From: Cryptomeria japonica
Taxonomy: Eukaryota > Streptophyta > Pinopsida > Cupressales > Cupressaceae
Assembly (NCBI RefSeq): GCF_030272615.1
Contig: NC_081405.1
Coordinates: 314,484,235 to 314,548,234 of the forward strand
DNA: 64,000 nucleotides
Reading direction: 5' to 3'
This document shows positions 1 to 11,544 of this stretch, piece by piece. The notes beneath the pieces are model-generated. The model did not search any database. It was not told the DNA's origin and worked only from the letters and a program-made list of their open reading frames with translations. The stretch's first letter is position 1, and every line of letters starts with the position of its first letter. Position numbers and translations under genes: made by a program.

Positions 1-211
1 GGGAAAAAGAAAAACAAAGGGGAAAGATATTGATAAGGGAGAAATTTAGAGCTTTACAGAGATATTATTTACAAGGGGAGTTTGGTCTTTATTTCAGAGC
101 TGTATGTGGGAGATTGTTGGCTGTCTTCCATTGTAGGAAACTTGTTTGGCATTTCTTGGTACTTTGATTTTTTTCACGTCTATTGTTTCCATCAATGCCA
201 AAGGGGGAGAT
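1..211 (+). mobile_element. Copia A, 3' internal end with polypurine tract
   Basis: This is the last non-coding internal stretch of a Copia-type LTR element whose body lies to the left of the window. A polypurine tract (AAAGGGGGAGAT, 200-211) directly precedes an LTR that starts TGTTGGC. The phrase GGGAGATTGTTGGCT also occurs about 100 bp earlier (106-121), like a second copy of the tract/LTR junction. No coding frame is visible here. Confidence 0.75.
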
Positions 212-1430
212 TGTTGGCTATTTAGTGGAATTAATTATGTGTTTCATTGATGTTTTGTCATTGATGTCAATAGTAGTTGTTTGGATTCTTTACTTGCACC
301 CTTCTGGTCCCGGTAGGTTGAGTGATTTTTGGTTGATCTAGATCTGACATGATCCGGTAGGCTCCGATATAGTTTGGTGATAGAATTGGCTTGTTCATGA
401 TACTCATGCTCATATTTGGTCAGTTGGTTTTGGTCTAGTGATCGGATGCTATCCTACTTGCTTAGAAGCTTGGTTCTGGTTCTGACGAAGGTTTCACTGA
501 CAAAGCTTTTGATGAAGATCTTTGATTAATTGTATAAGTGGTGTTGGTGCAACTTCTGGTGGAGTTTCAGGATACTATTGGTGATCATGTTCGAGACTTG
601 GTAGATGGAGATCATTATTGTAGTGTGTGGACCTATATTGGGTCCTGATTGATATAGGTTATGGACCGACTTTAATGTAACATGTGGATTGGACCTATCG
701 ATGTATTTTTGAGATGTCTTATGTGTTGGATATTATTTGTTTGATCTAAGGCGGACATGGTTTGTAATTATGTAATTGGTTTATTATTTGGTGGCCGGCC
801 TAATTGTTTATGGTCAAGGGTTTCTATATATAAATGTAAGATCTCATTGTAGATCATCATGGTTATTATAAGAGGTCATGATCAAGCAATATAATGTGCA
901 AATAATGTAATATAATTCAGGCAGAGGAGTTGGTCAATCATTGGAGATCGAATTTGGTTTATGTAAGAGTATTTAGTCCTCTGGTATTGAGCTTAATTGA
1001 AACTGTACTCAAGCATAGGAGATGCTATCCTTTGCAGATCAACACTTCTCCAGATTGTAGTCTAGATTTCTATGTAGTCAGTGAGGCTCCTTTTGTGATG
1101 AGCAGTGCACTTTAGGTTGTTGGCCTTCCTGCAAGTGCAGGCCTATCAATTGTAATTCACATACTTATTGCAGAAGTATTGTCTGACTGTGGGTAGGCTT
1201 CACACTGTGGTTTTTCCCTTTATCGAGTTTTCCACGTATAAATCTTAGTGTTATGTGGATGACTTTTATTCTGTGATTATTGTTTATGATTAATTGGTTT
1301 AACTGTTATTCCGGTATTGATGTTTTGAGTTCCAGTATTGAATTTTAATTTGCTAATGGTTCCAATAATCTATGACAACTGATTCACCCCCCCCTCTTAG
1401 TTGTCTTCTGGTTATTTGAACTGTCTAACA
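212..1430 (+). repeat. Copia A 3' LTR
   Basis: The LTR runs from TGTTGGC to CTAACA, about 1,219 bp. It follows a polypurine tract and is not followed by a primer-binding site, so it is a 3' LTR. It aligns along its length with the LTR at about 61042-62253, which is followed by a primer-binding site and gag. The two are copies of one family but belong to different insertions. A TATA-like TATATATAAAT lies at 825-835. A conserved Copia stretch (GTGGTTTTTCCC then GTTTTCCACGTATAA) lies near 1208-1242. The following bases TTAAA are one half of a possible target duplication; the other half is off-window. Confidence 0.88.
825..835 (+). promoter_or_regulatory. TATA-like box in Copia A LTR
   Basis: TATATATAAAT sits in mid-LTR. 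The homologous LTR of Copia C has TATATATATGA at 61664-61674 in the same context, just before the shared words GTAAGATCTCATTGTAG. It is probably the U3 promoter; the transcription start is not determinable here. Confidence 0.5.
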
Positions 1431-1559
1431 TTAAATACATGAAAGATAAATACATGTTACATTAAAATTGGCATCAAAATTGCATAACTTATATATAGAT
1501 ATGAAAGTTATAATGTCTTTACAATACAATTTTAGAAAAAGCATAAAAAAAAATGAGAC

Positions 1560-4500
1560 TTCAATTGTTTCAAATCATTATGCCATGTCTCTAAAATTGT
1601 TCTTGTGATCTCCACATGAGTCTATATCTATTTGGAAAGCTCCTCCATTGCATGTAAGGTTCTCATCTCAAGTGGTGCAAGGATTGCCTCAATTTATTTG
1701 TAAGTTCTTTGCATTATCTCCACCTTGGGTATCTATTGTGTTTGTAATTCCTACAGTGATCTGACTCTCTTCACCTTTTCATGCTCATATTCTTTCAACT
1801 TATGCTGAAGTTCAACAACAGATCGACCAAAATTGATTGCAGAGTCATTAAGAGGCTTAAATGACTCACTAAGAACTTCAAGTTCTTTCTCTGCTTCCTT
1901 ATTCTTCTTCTTCAAATCAGCACAAAATAATGAAAACTTAGAAACAGTAGAGAGGATTTTAGCTCCGGTTTCATGTGCTTCTTTCAAATAGTCCTTATTG
2001 ATAGTGAGAGCGACTTTCCCTTTATCAATTTCAGTAATCAATTGCTATGTCCTCTTTTTCTTGTAATTCTTCTCAATGCTCATATAAGTTGCATCTTCTA
2101 ATTAATTCATTTGCTCTCCGGCATCAGAAACAAGTTGTCCAAGCTTGTCAATAAGAGTGGCAAAATTGTTTGTATCAGTCTGCAGTAGGAGGCTTGACAA
2201 AATTTCAACCGCATTTCTAATGGGCTTTGTCTCCTTTTGTTGCTCCTTAAGTCTCTTCTTTTGTGCTTGAGATTGCATGATTGTGGAAATCTTCATCAAC
2301 TCTACAACACTCAAACTATCCATGTCTAGGGGTCCTTGTATGTTGATAGCATCATCATCAGTTTCATCATCAACTTTCTTTTTGGAATCAAGTGACAAAG
2401 GTGTCACTTTTGGCACAATGTCCTCTGTTTTCTTCTCCTCTATTTTCTCTTTTTCTTCCACTTCCTTTTCCTTTTCTTTTTCCTGTGTCTTCTCTTCTTG
2501 CCTTTCTTCATTACTATCCTTTACTAGTGGTGATTGTGTATTAGTAGTTGGTGCATTAACTGGTGGCTCATCTTTATTTTCTTTTGTCTTATCATTATTG
2601 TTGTCAATATCATTTACCGATGGGGGCTGTGTGTCACTAGTCTGAGTGTTCATCGGTGGCTCATCAGAGCTCTTTTATTCTTTAGTTTTCGTCTCTTCCT
2701 GTGCTTTTTCTTGTTCATGTTGTTCAGTCAATTGAACATCATCTTGCACATTTATATTAAAAATAGCATTAGCATCATCAACATTGTCAATATCATCACC
2801 TTTGCCAATATCATCATCAGGAATAATCACAGGTTCAGTCTATGTGTTTACTGGTTGGTCATCTAGCACAATTTCATCAGGTTATAGGTCTTCAATTTGT
2901 ACATCATCTGGAAGATCTTCTTCTTTGAGTTTCTCTAGTTTCTCTTCCTCACCATTTTCCTCTTCAATAGGAATTAGACCCAAAGATTTCTTTATCAAGA
3001 TTTTAGTCCCTTTCTAGACTGATTGGGTTTCTCCAATAAGAATTCTAGTCAACCTCTTCTTTGATCTAAAAGATGACTTAGCATTCATAAGTACATCTTC
3101 TACTTCCTCCTTAGTTGCCTCTGATTGAAGATTCTTAAGTGTATATTCAACAAATTCTCTATCTTATTTCATTGCAGCCTACCATCTTGCATCAATCTTA
3201 TTGTATAAAGAATTAGGGATTTTCCCTTGCACTTCAATAAGGGCCTTACTAAATTTATCTATGCTATAGACAACTGCATCTTCAATTTCTATTTTTTCTT
3301 TTTCAGTCAAATTATTAAACAATGAATTTAATCCTTTATAAATTCCATAATTTTTAATAAGCATAATCATTCTCTCACAAGTGTCATGTAATGTTACCGG
3401 TTTCTTTGAAGATTTAGCAGATGACTTTCTGGTAACCTTAGGATTTTTGGCACTAGCCCTTAGGGCTCTCTTTTCTTCCTTAGATTTAGTTGCTTGTTCA
3501 TCAATAGATGCATGTTTCTTTGCCTGTTGTTTCTTCCTTTTTCCAAATACCGGTGCAGCAGGTGGATCAATAATCTTAATAGCTGTTGGTTTTTCTTTTT
3601 CTGCATCTTTCTCCTTTCCATCTCTTGTCTATATACTAGTGGAGGTATCGGTGGGAGCATTTGATGTTGCAGCCTATTGAGAAACATGTTTAGCTCTTTC
3701 TTTGGCAATGGCCTCCTTTGTAAATCCTGATTGCTTAGCAAAGGCTTCAACCTCCTTTCTAACTTTCTTTTCTATAACTGAATTTTGGAGTTCAGAGTGC
3801 ACTTTAAGGGATTTCTCCTTGTAAGTGCCAAACCTCTTTGTTGTGGTATCAACTAGTTGTCCAAGCAAATGATCTGCATATGCTATAAGAAGATCCTTAT
3901 CAACTTCATATCCCATGGGCAAAACCCATGTAGTTTGAGGATCAACTACCTCCATCATGCAAGTATCTGTATCAACCATAAAACATATAGTATCCTCATA
4001 CCAGTTGACAACTTTTGTTGGTATTCTCTCCCTTGCATGCATCTTCTTCTGAAAGTCCTTGAAATACCCCCATAAAATCTTGTAAAAATCATTACCAATC
4101 ACTCTAATGTTGTTCTTCATTTCTAATAATGTAGGGGTCCCATCTATCCATTGGATATCATACATACTAGGGAAATAATTTTGAAAATAAAAGAATAAAC
4201 CAAGAATCAATTGACCAAATTTAAATCTTAACCTCTTATCCTTCCTGATGGATTCCAGGTTCATTATAATTTGACTCCTCAACACCTCTGGTAGGTCATA
4301 GTCAACATCTTCCTTTATCATCTAGTGGACAGTGTGAATAGCAGTGGTAGGGATGTTATTCATCCTGCTAGAATAGTAGATCCGTTAACCAATAACTATT
4401 GAAGAAAATTTTACCGCGGGATCATTGATGTTATCCACAGTCATAGCTCTTCCATCCCACTTAGATCCTATCAAATTGTCTACATCATTCTTCAGAATAG

Positions 4501-4933
4501 ATCTCAAAACTGGAACCTCACCAGTGGCACAAAATTTGGTGACTATGTGAATAGCTTCCTTGGTAAGCTTATGTGGTCGGTTGAGCCACATAAACTGATC
4601 ATGAATTCTGCTAAGAACATATTTGACATGTTCATCTACAAAGTCATCAACGAAATTAAGTGCATGATGAAACCCTTTATCAGTAACCCTCGTGTATTGT
4701 TCCTTCAAAATACCAATTTAATCACACAATGCTCTAAACTGATCAAAAATAGTAGTCATACCCAAATCTTCCAATTTGCAATGATAAAATGATCTAACAT
4801 CTTCAACATGCAAGACACCATAGGGAACTCTAGATAGGGCTCTAGTGGGATCAGTTTCTTCAGATTTGAACAAATGTCTCTAAAATTCAGGACAGGGTCT
4901 GACGGTAACATCCACTAGATGTGGGGTGTACAT
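1560..4933 (-). pseudogene. ORF-A: large unrecognised protein, about 1,100 codons
   Basis: I do not recognise this family. One frame runs from ATG at 4933 to about 1560 without any frameshift but with about 19 internal stops (12 TAG, 7 TAA, no TGA). The N-terminal half (about residues 1-420) looks globular, with motifs such as HDQFMWLNRPHKLTKEA and FGQLILGLFFYFQNYFP. A Lys-rich basic segment follows (about 425-520), then a strongly acidic, Glu/Asp-rich low-complexity region (about 620-850). The C-terminal part (about 960-1,120) has heptad-like Leu/Lys/Glu spacing typical of a coiled coil. Several stops sit where Gln would suit the heptads. It lies downstream of the M zinc-knuckle ORF on the same strand. 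It could be an accessory ORF of the element or a separately inserted unit. The C-terminal end is uncertain; the frame stays near-open to the Copia A junction. Confidence 0.6.
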
Positions 4934-5494
4934 ATTCAACGATTCAAAAGATAAGCACATAGAAAGAGTTCTGAATAAATACCTTTTACCACTTTTGCAC
5001 TAGGGTTTTAGACACCAATAAATCTTTCTTAACCGATTATCAATCACAAATCACACCAAATCACTTCAAATATTTGTCAAATAGGTTGGATGTTGCAAAT
5101 ACAATCTCCTCTCTTCTCTATTCTCTCTCCAAATGCTCTTACAAATGCAACGTGATAAATAACATTCAAAAAGTTCCTTTTATTTGGCCATTGTCTACCG
5201 CATTAAATGCTACTACCAGTAAAACCCTAAAACTTCTCAAAAACACTTCATAACATCAAAATACATCATTTCTACTGGTTATGATCCAAAAACACTTCAT
5301 AACATCAAAATGTATCAAAATATATAGATCTCACTTACCGCACTTCATCTAGGGTTTTCTTTTTTAAGATTTGATAATAAGCTCTCCCCAAGTTGTATAA
5401 ACAAATCAGTTTACCGGTGACGGGTTCCTTACACTAGGTGAAGAATTTGACTCCTCAGATGGTTTATCATTTCTCTTTTTCTTCTAGATTATGT
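4934..5494 (-). other. Spacer between zinc-knuckle ORF and ORF-A
   Basis: A non-coding stretch of about 560 bp. It holds a direct repeat of about 23 bp (AAAACACTTCATAACATCAA and flanks) at about 5239-5262 and 5287-5310. On the sense (minus) strand just upstream of ORF-A it has a purine-rich GAGAGAGAATAGAGAAGAG run (near 5112-5130) that resembles a plant 5' leader. It could hold a promoter or leader for ORF-A, but there is no direct evidence. Confidence 0.4.
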
Positions 5495-5730
5495 TCATCT
5501 CAGCTTTGGTTCCTCAATATCAACTTTCTTCTTCCCTTTTCGGTCAGCAGGTTGATTAACCGGTTGATTCTTCTTTTCTCTGCAAAACTTAGCAACGTGC
5601 CCCAATTGATGATAATGATGACAAGCCATACCGGATGCTCTCCAAGGTCCTCCATTGCCTCTACCTGTCCTTCTTCTACAGTTCATTGCCACATGACCAA
5701 AGTTATTACAGATTGTGCAAACCAAATTCA
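5495..5730 (-). pseudogene. Element M zinc-knuckle ORF, 3' exon-like part after the Copia B split
   Basis: This is the C-terminal part of the M gag-like protein. It shows CTICNNFGHVAMNC (an intact CX2CX4HX4C knuckle) and CHHYHQLGHVAKFC (second Cys replaced by Tyr), then a basic Arg/Gly linker and a Lys-rich tail. With Copia B and one ATTCA copy removed, the frame continues directly from 12911. It stops at TGA at 5495; a frame change there may hide a short extra tail. Zinc knuckles of this kind bind packaged RNA in retroelement Gag. Confidence 0.75.
5726..5730 (+). other. Target-site duplication of Copia B, left copy
   Basis: ATTCA directly precedes the 5' LTR of Copia B and is repeated at 12911-12915 directly after the 3' LTR. 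A 5-bp duplication is normal for Copia integrases. Confidence 0.9.
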
Positions 5731-7039
5731 TGTTGGCATTTGCATGAAGATTGAATTAATGATATGTTATGTTGTCATTAATGTCGAATAAACCGGTAAT
5801 GATATTGTTCATATTGTTGTAATATTGTTACTATAACCGGTAGGAATAATTTGTGGAGTGAACCGGTAATTGGTGTAAACCTTATATATTGATGTAACTG
5901 GTAAATCCTAACCGATTAAGTTTATTGGTTATATTGGTTTATAATTTGATGATGAGCGGTAATGATTATGACACACATGATTATTGTATGAAGACAATTC
6001 GAAGAGATTTTGGCAACTTTTTGTAATGGTTTTTGTCTAGGGAATGAGAAAATGTATTGCATCTAATGCAAAGCGCATGATGAGTTACAAAGTTCGATGA
6101 AGTGATGATCAAGGAGTGATCAAGGTTTTCTTGATTGATGTGCATAGATTGCTATGTAATCCAATGATCATACTTGAGCCAATTTGTTTATAATCTCGAT
6201 AAGAATTAGGTTTTTGTTGTGTTACCAACCTAATTGATTTGTTTATAAGTTCGATGAAGTTGTTTAGTTGAATGATTTGGCAAAGAGATAGACACAATTT
6301 AGTTGAGTGTGTGGTTGCCGAACCAGATGATGTATCTGCAGTTTGAGTAAAGGCAGATAGGAGCATGAAATGGATCTGATCAAGCAAGTGTAGTGTTATT
6401 TAGGAAGATCGACAAACTCATGTTGTTTTCTAACAATTACAGTAGAATTGAAATCCCCTAACCAGGTAAGCTCTAACAAGCTTGGTCTTATTCAGATCCT
6501 CTACCGAGGTTACTCCTTATAGGGTATTGCTTCTAACAAGGCATTTTTAGTCAATCCCTTAACCAGGTGATTCCTAGCAGGATCAGTTCTTAACAGGACT
6601 TTTTGTAAAGATTTAATAGGCTAGGCTCCTAACAGGGCGAACTTGAGAAGAGTTCAGATAGTTATCTTGTGAGTCTCATCTCACCGTGGTTTTTACCTAG
6701 TTTGGTTTCCACATCGAGAATATTTGTGTCAACTGGTGAATGTTTTTGTGGTTATGTCTTCATGGTTGATTTACTTAACTACCTAACTATCTTGATAAGT
6801 CATGATAATCGGAAGCATTTAGAAATGAATAAGTTGTTTACTATTAATTTGTTGTAACAAACAACTGGTTTATCTTACAAGTTTTTATCTTGACAGAGAT
6901 TATTTCATTGTTAGTTCTAAGTTTACTTTGAGAGATTGATTTCTGAGATTGGTGAAGTTTGTATCAGATTTTCTATCTACTGATTTAGCCCCTCCCTCTT
7001 AGTAGTTAACCGGATACTTATTCTTTCATCATACCATCA
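5731..7039 (+). repeat. Copia B 5' LTR
   Basis: It begins TGTTGG and ends ACCATCA, 1,309 bp, followed directly by the primer-binding site. At about 6455-6645 it carries a run of short repeats with consensus YYTAACMRGG (CTAACCAGG, TCTAACAAGG, CTTAACAGG, CCTAACAGGG and others). It is 57 bp shorter than its 3' partner, largely because of a deletion of about 38 bp between two ATCCTCTA words in that run. Confidence 0.93.
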
Positions 7040-7041
7040 AT

Positions 7042-7053
7042 TGGTATCAGAGC
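7042..7053 (+). promoter_or_regulatory. Primer-binding site of Copia B (tRNA-iMet type)
   Basis: TGGTATCAGAGC starts two bases after the 5' LTR end. This is the standard plant Copia site complementary to the 3' end of initiator tRNA-Met, used to prime minus-strand DNA synthesis. Confidence 0.92.
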
Positions 7054-7108
7054 TTATCAGGTCCTCTAAGGTCTAAGCCTAACAACTTGAGGTAAATATC
7101 TGCAGATT

Positions 7109-8040
7109 ATGATGAAGAAGGAAGGTCCAAAGTTTAATAGAGAGAACTACAGGATATGGAGTGACAGAATGAAAATGTATATCAAGAGTTTGGGAAGCCA
7201 GTATTGGGAACATGTCGATACTAAGTATTTTGCACCTATTGGGATATTGACTGATGATCAGAAGAAAGAGAAAAAAGAAAATCATCAAGCGTTGGAGGCT
7301 ATTATCAGTTCTTTATATAATGCAGAGTATGTAGATGTTCATGGTCTTGAAACTGCATATGAGGTATGTAAAAAACTTGAAGAGATTTATAGCGGTGATG
7401 AACATGTTAATATTGCTAAAGAAGAGAGTTTAAGAGGAAAATTTGATGACATGCAGATGGCTGAAGGTGAGAATATCCAGCAATATGGTCAAAGGATAAA
7501 AGAGATAGTTGGTGAAATTAAGAGTGTAGGAGGTAAAGTGGAAGATTCCTTAGTGATCAGTAAGGTATTGAGAACCCTGCTACCGATCTATGCTATCTAA
7601 TTTGTAGCTATTGAGGAGCTAAATTCTATTGACAAAACTAAGGTAACTCAAGACTCCATCATTGACAAGCTTACTTCTTTTGAATTAAATGGTTACGATG
7701 ATAGTGTACAAAAATCTGAGTCTGCATTTAGAGATTTTATTTCTAACCCATCTATGAGAAAAGTAGAGATGCCAGTCATAGTTATGAATCCAGATGCAAC
7801 AGAGAAGCAGATGATGAAGACAATTTAGTTGAGCTTGAAGCATTGTTGGTCAAGTGGTTGACTAGAGGTATAGGTAAATATAGAGGCAAATTACCTTTTA
7901 AATGTTTTGCATGCAACAAGATTGGACACATTGATGCTAACTGTCCTAATGGTGATAATGAGAACAAATGAGAGAAATTCAAGAAGTATAAGGGTAAAGG
8001 CAAAAGAGATTGTCTTATTTTTGTTGACGGTGGTATCACT
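7109..8040 (+). pseudogene. Copia B gag (UBN2-type capsid and zinc knuckle)
   Basis: Starts at the first of two tandem ATGs, about 55 bp after the primer-binding site. The N-terminal 160 residues match the plant Copia gag layout: an N-terminal FNRENYRIWSDRMKMYIKSL motif, a long helical region, then LVISKVLRTLLP. A TAA ends the first open segment at about 7601. A frameshift lies near 7812-7820. The zinc knuckle CFACNKIGHIDANC (about 7898-7940) is intact and is followed by a TGA. It would form the virus-like particle and bind RNA if repaired. Confidence 0.9.
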
Positions 8041-8340
8041 GATGCGGAATCTGATGGTGACTGTAATGAAGACATTGTGTTTGTAGCCATTACAGAAGAG
8101 ATGTCAGACCAGAAGGCATTATTATCCAGGATGGATAACTCCAATGATTGGATCATTGATAGTGGTTTTTCACATCACATGACCGGTGATTGGAGCAAAT
8201 TTATTTCTCTGAAGGAATTTGATGGCAGAGTTGTAAGATTTGGTAATAACTCACCCTGCATGGTTAAAGGTAAGGGAACTATTTCTCTTAATGGAAAGAG
8301 TAGTGTAGATGATGTCTACTAGGTTGAAGATTTAAAGCAC
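8041..8340 (+). pseudogene. Copia B aspartic protease
   Basis: The segment WIIDSGFSHHMTG (near 8146-8184) is the Copia protease active site; the usual DSGA is DSGF here, keeping the catalytic Asp. It releases Gag and Pol domains from the polyprotein. The frame breaks near 8340: compared with the same place in Copia C (near 63670), about 8 bases of the His-Asn-Leu-Leu-Ser region are missing. A TAG lies at about 8320. Confidence 0.85.
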
Positions 8341-8344
8341 AAGT

Positions 8345-9577
8345 GTGGCACAACTCAATGACAGAGGATATCCATTGGAGTTTAAAAATGGTATGTGCAA
8401 AATCTATGACAATAAAGGTGAACTGATTGCAGTAGGGAAGCAAACTAAAGGTAACTTGTTTCATCTTAATCCTAAAGTTAGCAACTATTTAATTGCAAAG
8501 ATAGATGATAGTTGGCTTTGGCATAGGATATTTTGTCATATAAACTTTGATAACATTGTTAAAGTGAGTAAGTCCAAGAGAGTGAGAGGTTTTCCTCAAT
8601 TAGACAAACTGGTTAATGCTCTATGCAAAGAATGTCAGTTGGGAAAGATGACATCCTCAACTTTCAAGAGAAAATCTTTTACAGCAGAACATTTGTTAGA
8701 TTTGGTTCATACAGATCTTTGTGGACCAATAAGAATAAAAAGTATTCAAGGTGACAAATATTTTATGATCTTCACTGATGATTGCTCAAGGATGATCTAG
8801 GTCACATTATTGAAGGATAAGACTGAAGCTTTTGGTAAATTCAAGGCATTCAGGGCCTTAGCTGAGAATGAGAGTGGTAAAAAGATAGAGTGTCTACACA
8901 CATATCAAGGCAGTGAATTTACTTCTGAGGAATTCACTAGGTATTGTGAAGAAAATGGTATCAAACGACAGCTTTCTGCACCAAGGAAACCACAGTAGAA
9001 TCATGGTATCGCAGAGAGAAACAACCAGTTAGTTGTTGAAGCTTCTAGGATAATGTTGATACAAGAAGGTGTAGAAAAAACTTTCTGGAGAGAAGATGTC
9101 AACACAATTGTCTAAACTATGAACCGGATTCTGGTAAAGAAAGGTAAGGACAAGACTCCTTATGAATATTGGTATGGTAGATCGCTTGATGTTGGCTATT
9201 TTAGAATATTTGGAAGCAAATGTTTTATTAAGAGAGGTGATTATATTAGAAAATTTGAGGCTAAAAGTGATGAAGGTATATTTCTTGGCTATTCTACCAA
9301 GAGTAAGGCCTACAAGTGTTTTAACAACTAGATACACAAAATTGTTGAGAGTGCCGATGTTCAAGTGGATGAATTTCCTGAAGTCTCAGAGGAAACTAGT
9401 TCAGAGAAAAAGGATGAAGATCCTTGCATTTTGTTTTTAGAACCAGAAACTATGAAATCTGAAACCGGCAAAGCAAATACTGATGTACTAGTCCAACCGG
9501 AATAGATCAATTCAGAAGAAGATAATGATAATGAAGAAGCTGAACCTGAAGATAATGATTATGTTATTCCAAGATAT
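8345..9577 (+). pseudogene. Copia B integrase
   Basis: The frame opens after the 8-bp deletion. It shows a pre-integrase HHCC domain (WLWHRIFCHINFD then CKECQLGK) and a DDE core starting at LVHTDLCGPI, with later YQGSEFTSEEF and the AERNNQLVVEASRIML stretch. It continues into the GKDKTPYEYWYG and GIFLGYSTKSKAYKCFNN region typical of Copia integrase C-termini. TAG or TAA stops at about 8798, 8996, 9114, 9329 and 9503 interrupt one otherwise continuous frame; two replace a Trp and a Gln that are normal for the family. It joins the DNA copy to the target. Confidence 0.9.
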
Positions 9578-10426
9578 GTGAGACTGAATCACAATCTTGA
9601 ACACACTATTGGGGACAAGGATGCTAGAGTACTAACCATAAGAAGAATCAGAGAGAATTCTTGCATGATCTCCACTATTGACCCAAGAACTGCTAAGGAA
9701 GCATTTGGTGATGATCATTGGATTAAAGATATGGAGGAGGAATTAGATCAAATTTATAAGAACAACACATGGACCCTAGTACCCCGACTAGTAAATAAAA
9801 ATGTGATAGGGACTAAGTGGGTTTTCAGGAACAAGTTGAATGAATATGGTGTTGTAGTTTGCAACAAAGCTAGGTTGGTTTGCAAAGGTTATGCATGGGA
9901 GGAAGGAGAAGACTATGGTGAGACTTTTGGACTAGTGGCAAGATGGTAAGGTGTCATAACTTTACTTGCATTTGTAGCACACAAGAAATTCAAGGTATAC
10001 CAGATGGATGTTAAGTCAACATTTTTGAATGGGATACTTGAAGAAGAAGTATACATTGAGCAGCTAGATGGTTATGCTCTGACTGATAAGAAAGAAATGG
10101 TATGTAGATTGCATAAAGATTTCTATGGATTAAAGCAGGCACCGAGAGCATGATATGAAAGGCTTCATACACATTTGATGAAGATAGGCTTTCTAAGAAC
10201 CAGTGATGATAGTAACATATATCTCTAATCTGAAGGAGATAAAATACTAGTCAACGAAGTATTTGTTGATGATATCATATTTGGAGGTAACGATTGCATG
10301 AGCAACAGTTTTGCAGATGAAATAAAAAATCAATTTGAAATGTCTTTAGTGGGGGAAATAAAAAATTTCATAGGCTTGCAAATACAACAAATGAAGAATG
10401 GTATTTTCATCACATAATCTAAGTAT
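9578..10426 (+). pseudogene. Copia B reverse transcriptase
   Basis: The open part begins near YVIPRYVRL and contains the Copia landmarks WIKDMEEELDQIYKNNTW, NVIGTKWVFRNKLNE, VYQMDVKSTFLNG, GLKQAPRA and the active site FVDDIIFGG. It is in the same frame as integrase and RNase H. Stops occur at about 9947 (TAA), 10153 (TGA where the family has Trp), 10228 (TAA) and 10415 (TAA where Gln is usual). It copies RNA to DNA. Confidence 0.92.
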
Positions 10427-11218
10427 GTGAAAGAGGTCTTGAAGACATTTGGCATGAGTGACTATAAACTAGTTGGCACACCTATGGTTACAGGTTGTAA
10501 GTTGTCTAAGGAAGATGAGTCTAAATCTATTGATGAGAAGGAATACAGGTCAAAGATTGGAAAGTTAGACTATGTTGTTCACAGCAGACCGGACATAGCT
10601 AATGCACTTGGTATAGTTGCTAGATTCCAGAAGAATCCTAAGGAAACACATCTGATAGCAACCAAAAGAATTGTTAGATACTTGAAAGGTATTGTTGATT
10701 ATGGGTTATGGTATCCATATGGAGAAAAAATTGACTTGAAGGTGTACACAGATGCAGATTGGGCAGGAAATGTTAATGATCGAAAAAGAACAACCGATGG
10801 AGCATTTTTTCTTGGAGGAAGACTTGTTTCATGGAGTAGTAAAAAGAAAAGTTGTACTTCACAATCTACTACTGAAGCTGAGTATGTTGCATCTTACATG
10901 AATTGTACACAAGCTATATGAATGAGGCACATTTTGAAAGGTTTTAAGATGAAGATTTTAGAACCTATAAAAATTTTATGTGATAAAAAAAGTGCCATAA
11001 ATATTTCCAAGAACCCTGTTTTACACGCACAAACCAAGCATATTGAATTGAAGTATCATTTTTTGAGGGAAAAAGTTCAGAGTAAAGATGTGATCTTAGA
11101 GCATGTTTCTACCAAGGAGCAACTTGCAGATGTTTTTACTAAACCTCTGCCTAAGACTACTTTTGAGTATCTTAGAAGTCAATTAGGGGTTGTCCCTCTT
11201 CATGAAGTCAGTTAAGTA
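10427..11218 (+). pseudogene. Copia B RNase H
   Basis: Shows the reverse-transcriptase connection followed by Copia RNase H: LKVYTDADWAGNVNDRKRT, STTEAEYVASYMNCTQA, and the C-terminal QLADVFTKPLPKTTFE. One TGA at about 10919 replaces a Trp usual in the family. The final TAA is a natural end. It removes the RNA strand during reverse transcription. Confidence 0.93.
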
Positions 11219-11544
11219 TGATGTAGATTACATCAGTCCTGGAGCTACTTGTAGAATTTTATAGGAGGATTGGTGTACAAGTGGATGTATTCCATAGGGG
11301 GAGCATCAAGTTGCAGATTGTTGATGAACAGTGAAATTTGACATCCCATGTTTTACTTTGAATTTGACATTGTTGTCAAAGAGGGAGAAGAATTATGTGA
11401 TTATGGGAAGGAGAACCAGTGACAAGATGAAGATAGAGAGAACATGGTGAATGATTGGTAATATAAACTAGGATTCCTATTCACAATCACACAACAATAA
11501 ATGGTATTCATATCTGTATTGCCATCAGTGCCAAAGGGGGAGAT
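11219..11544 (+). other. Copia B 3' untranslated region and polypurine tract
   Basis: Non-coding stretch between RNase H and the 3' LTR. The functional polypurine tract CCAAAGGGGGAGAT lies at 11531-11544, against the LTR. Another purine run, ATAGGGGGAGCA, occurs at about 11294-11305 and could be a central or relic tract. Confidence 0.8.

Noticed and set aside
2277-3017. Plus-strand Ser/Phe-rich open frames
   Set aside because: Shadows of the acidic and Lys-rich region of ORF-A on the minus strand.
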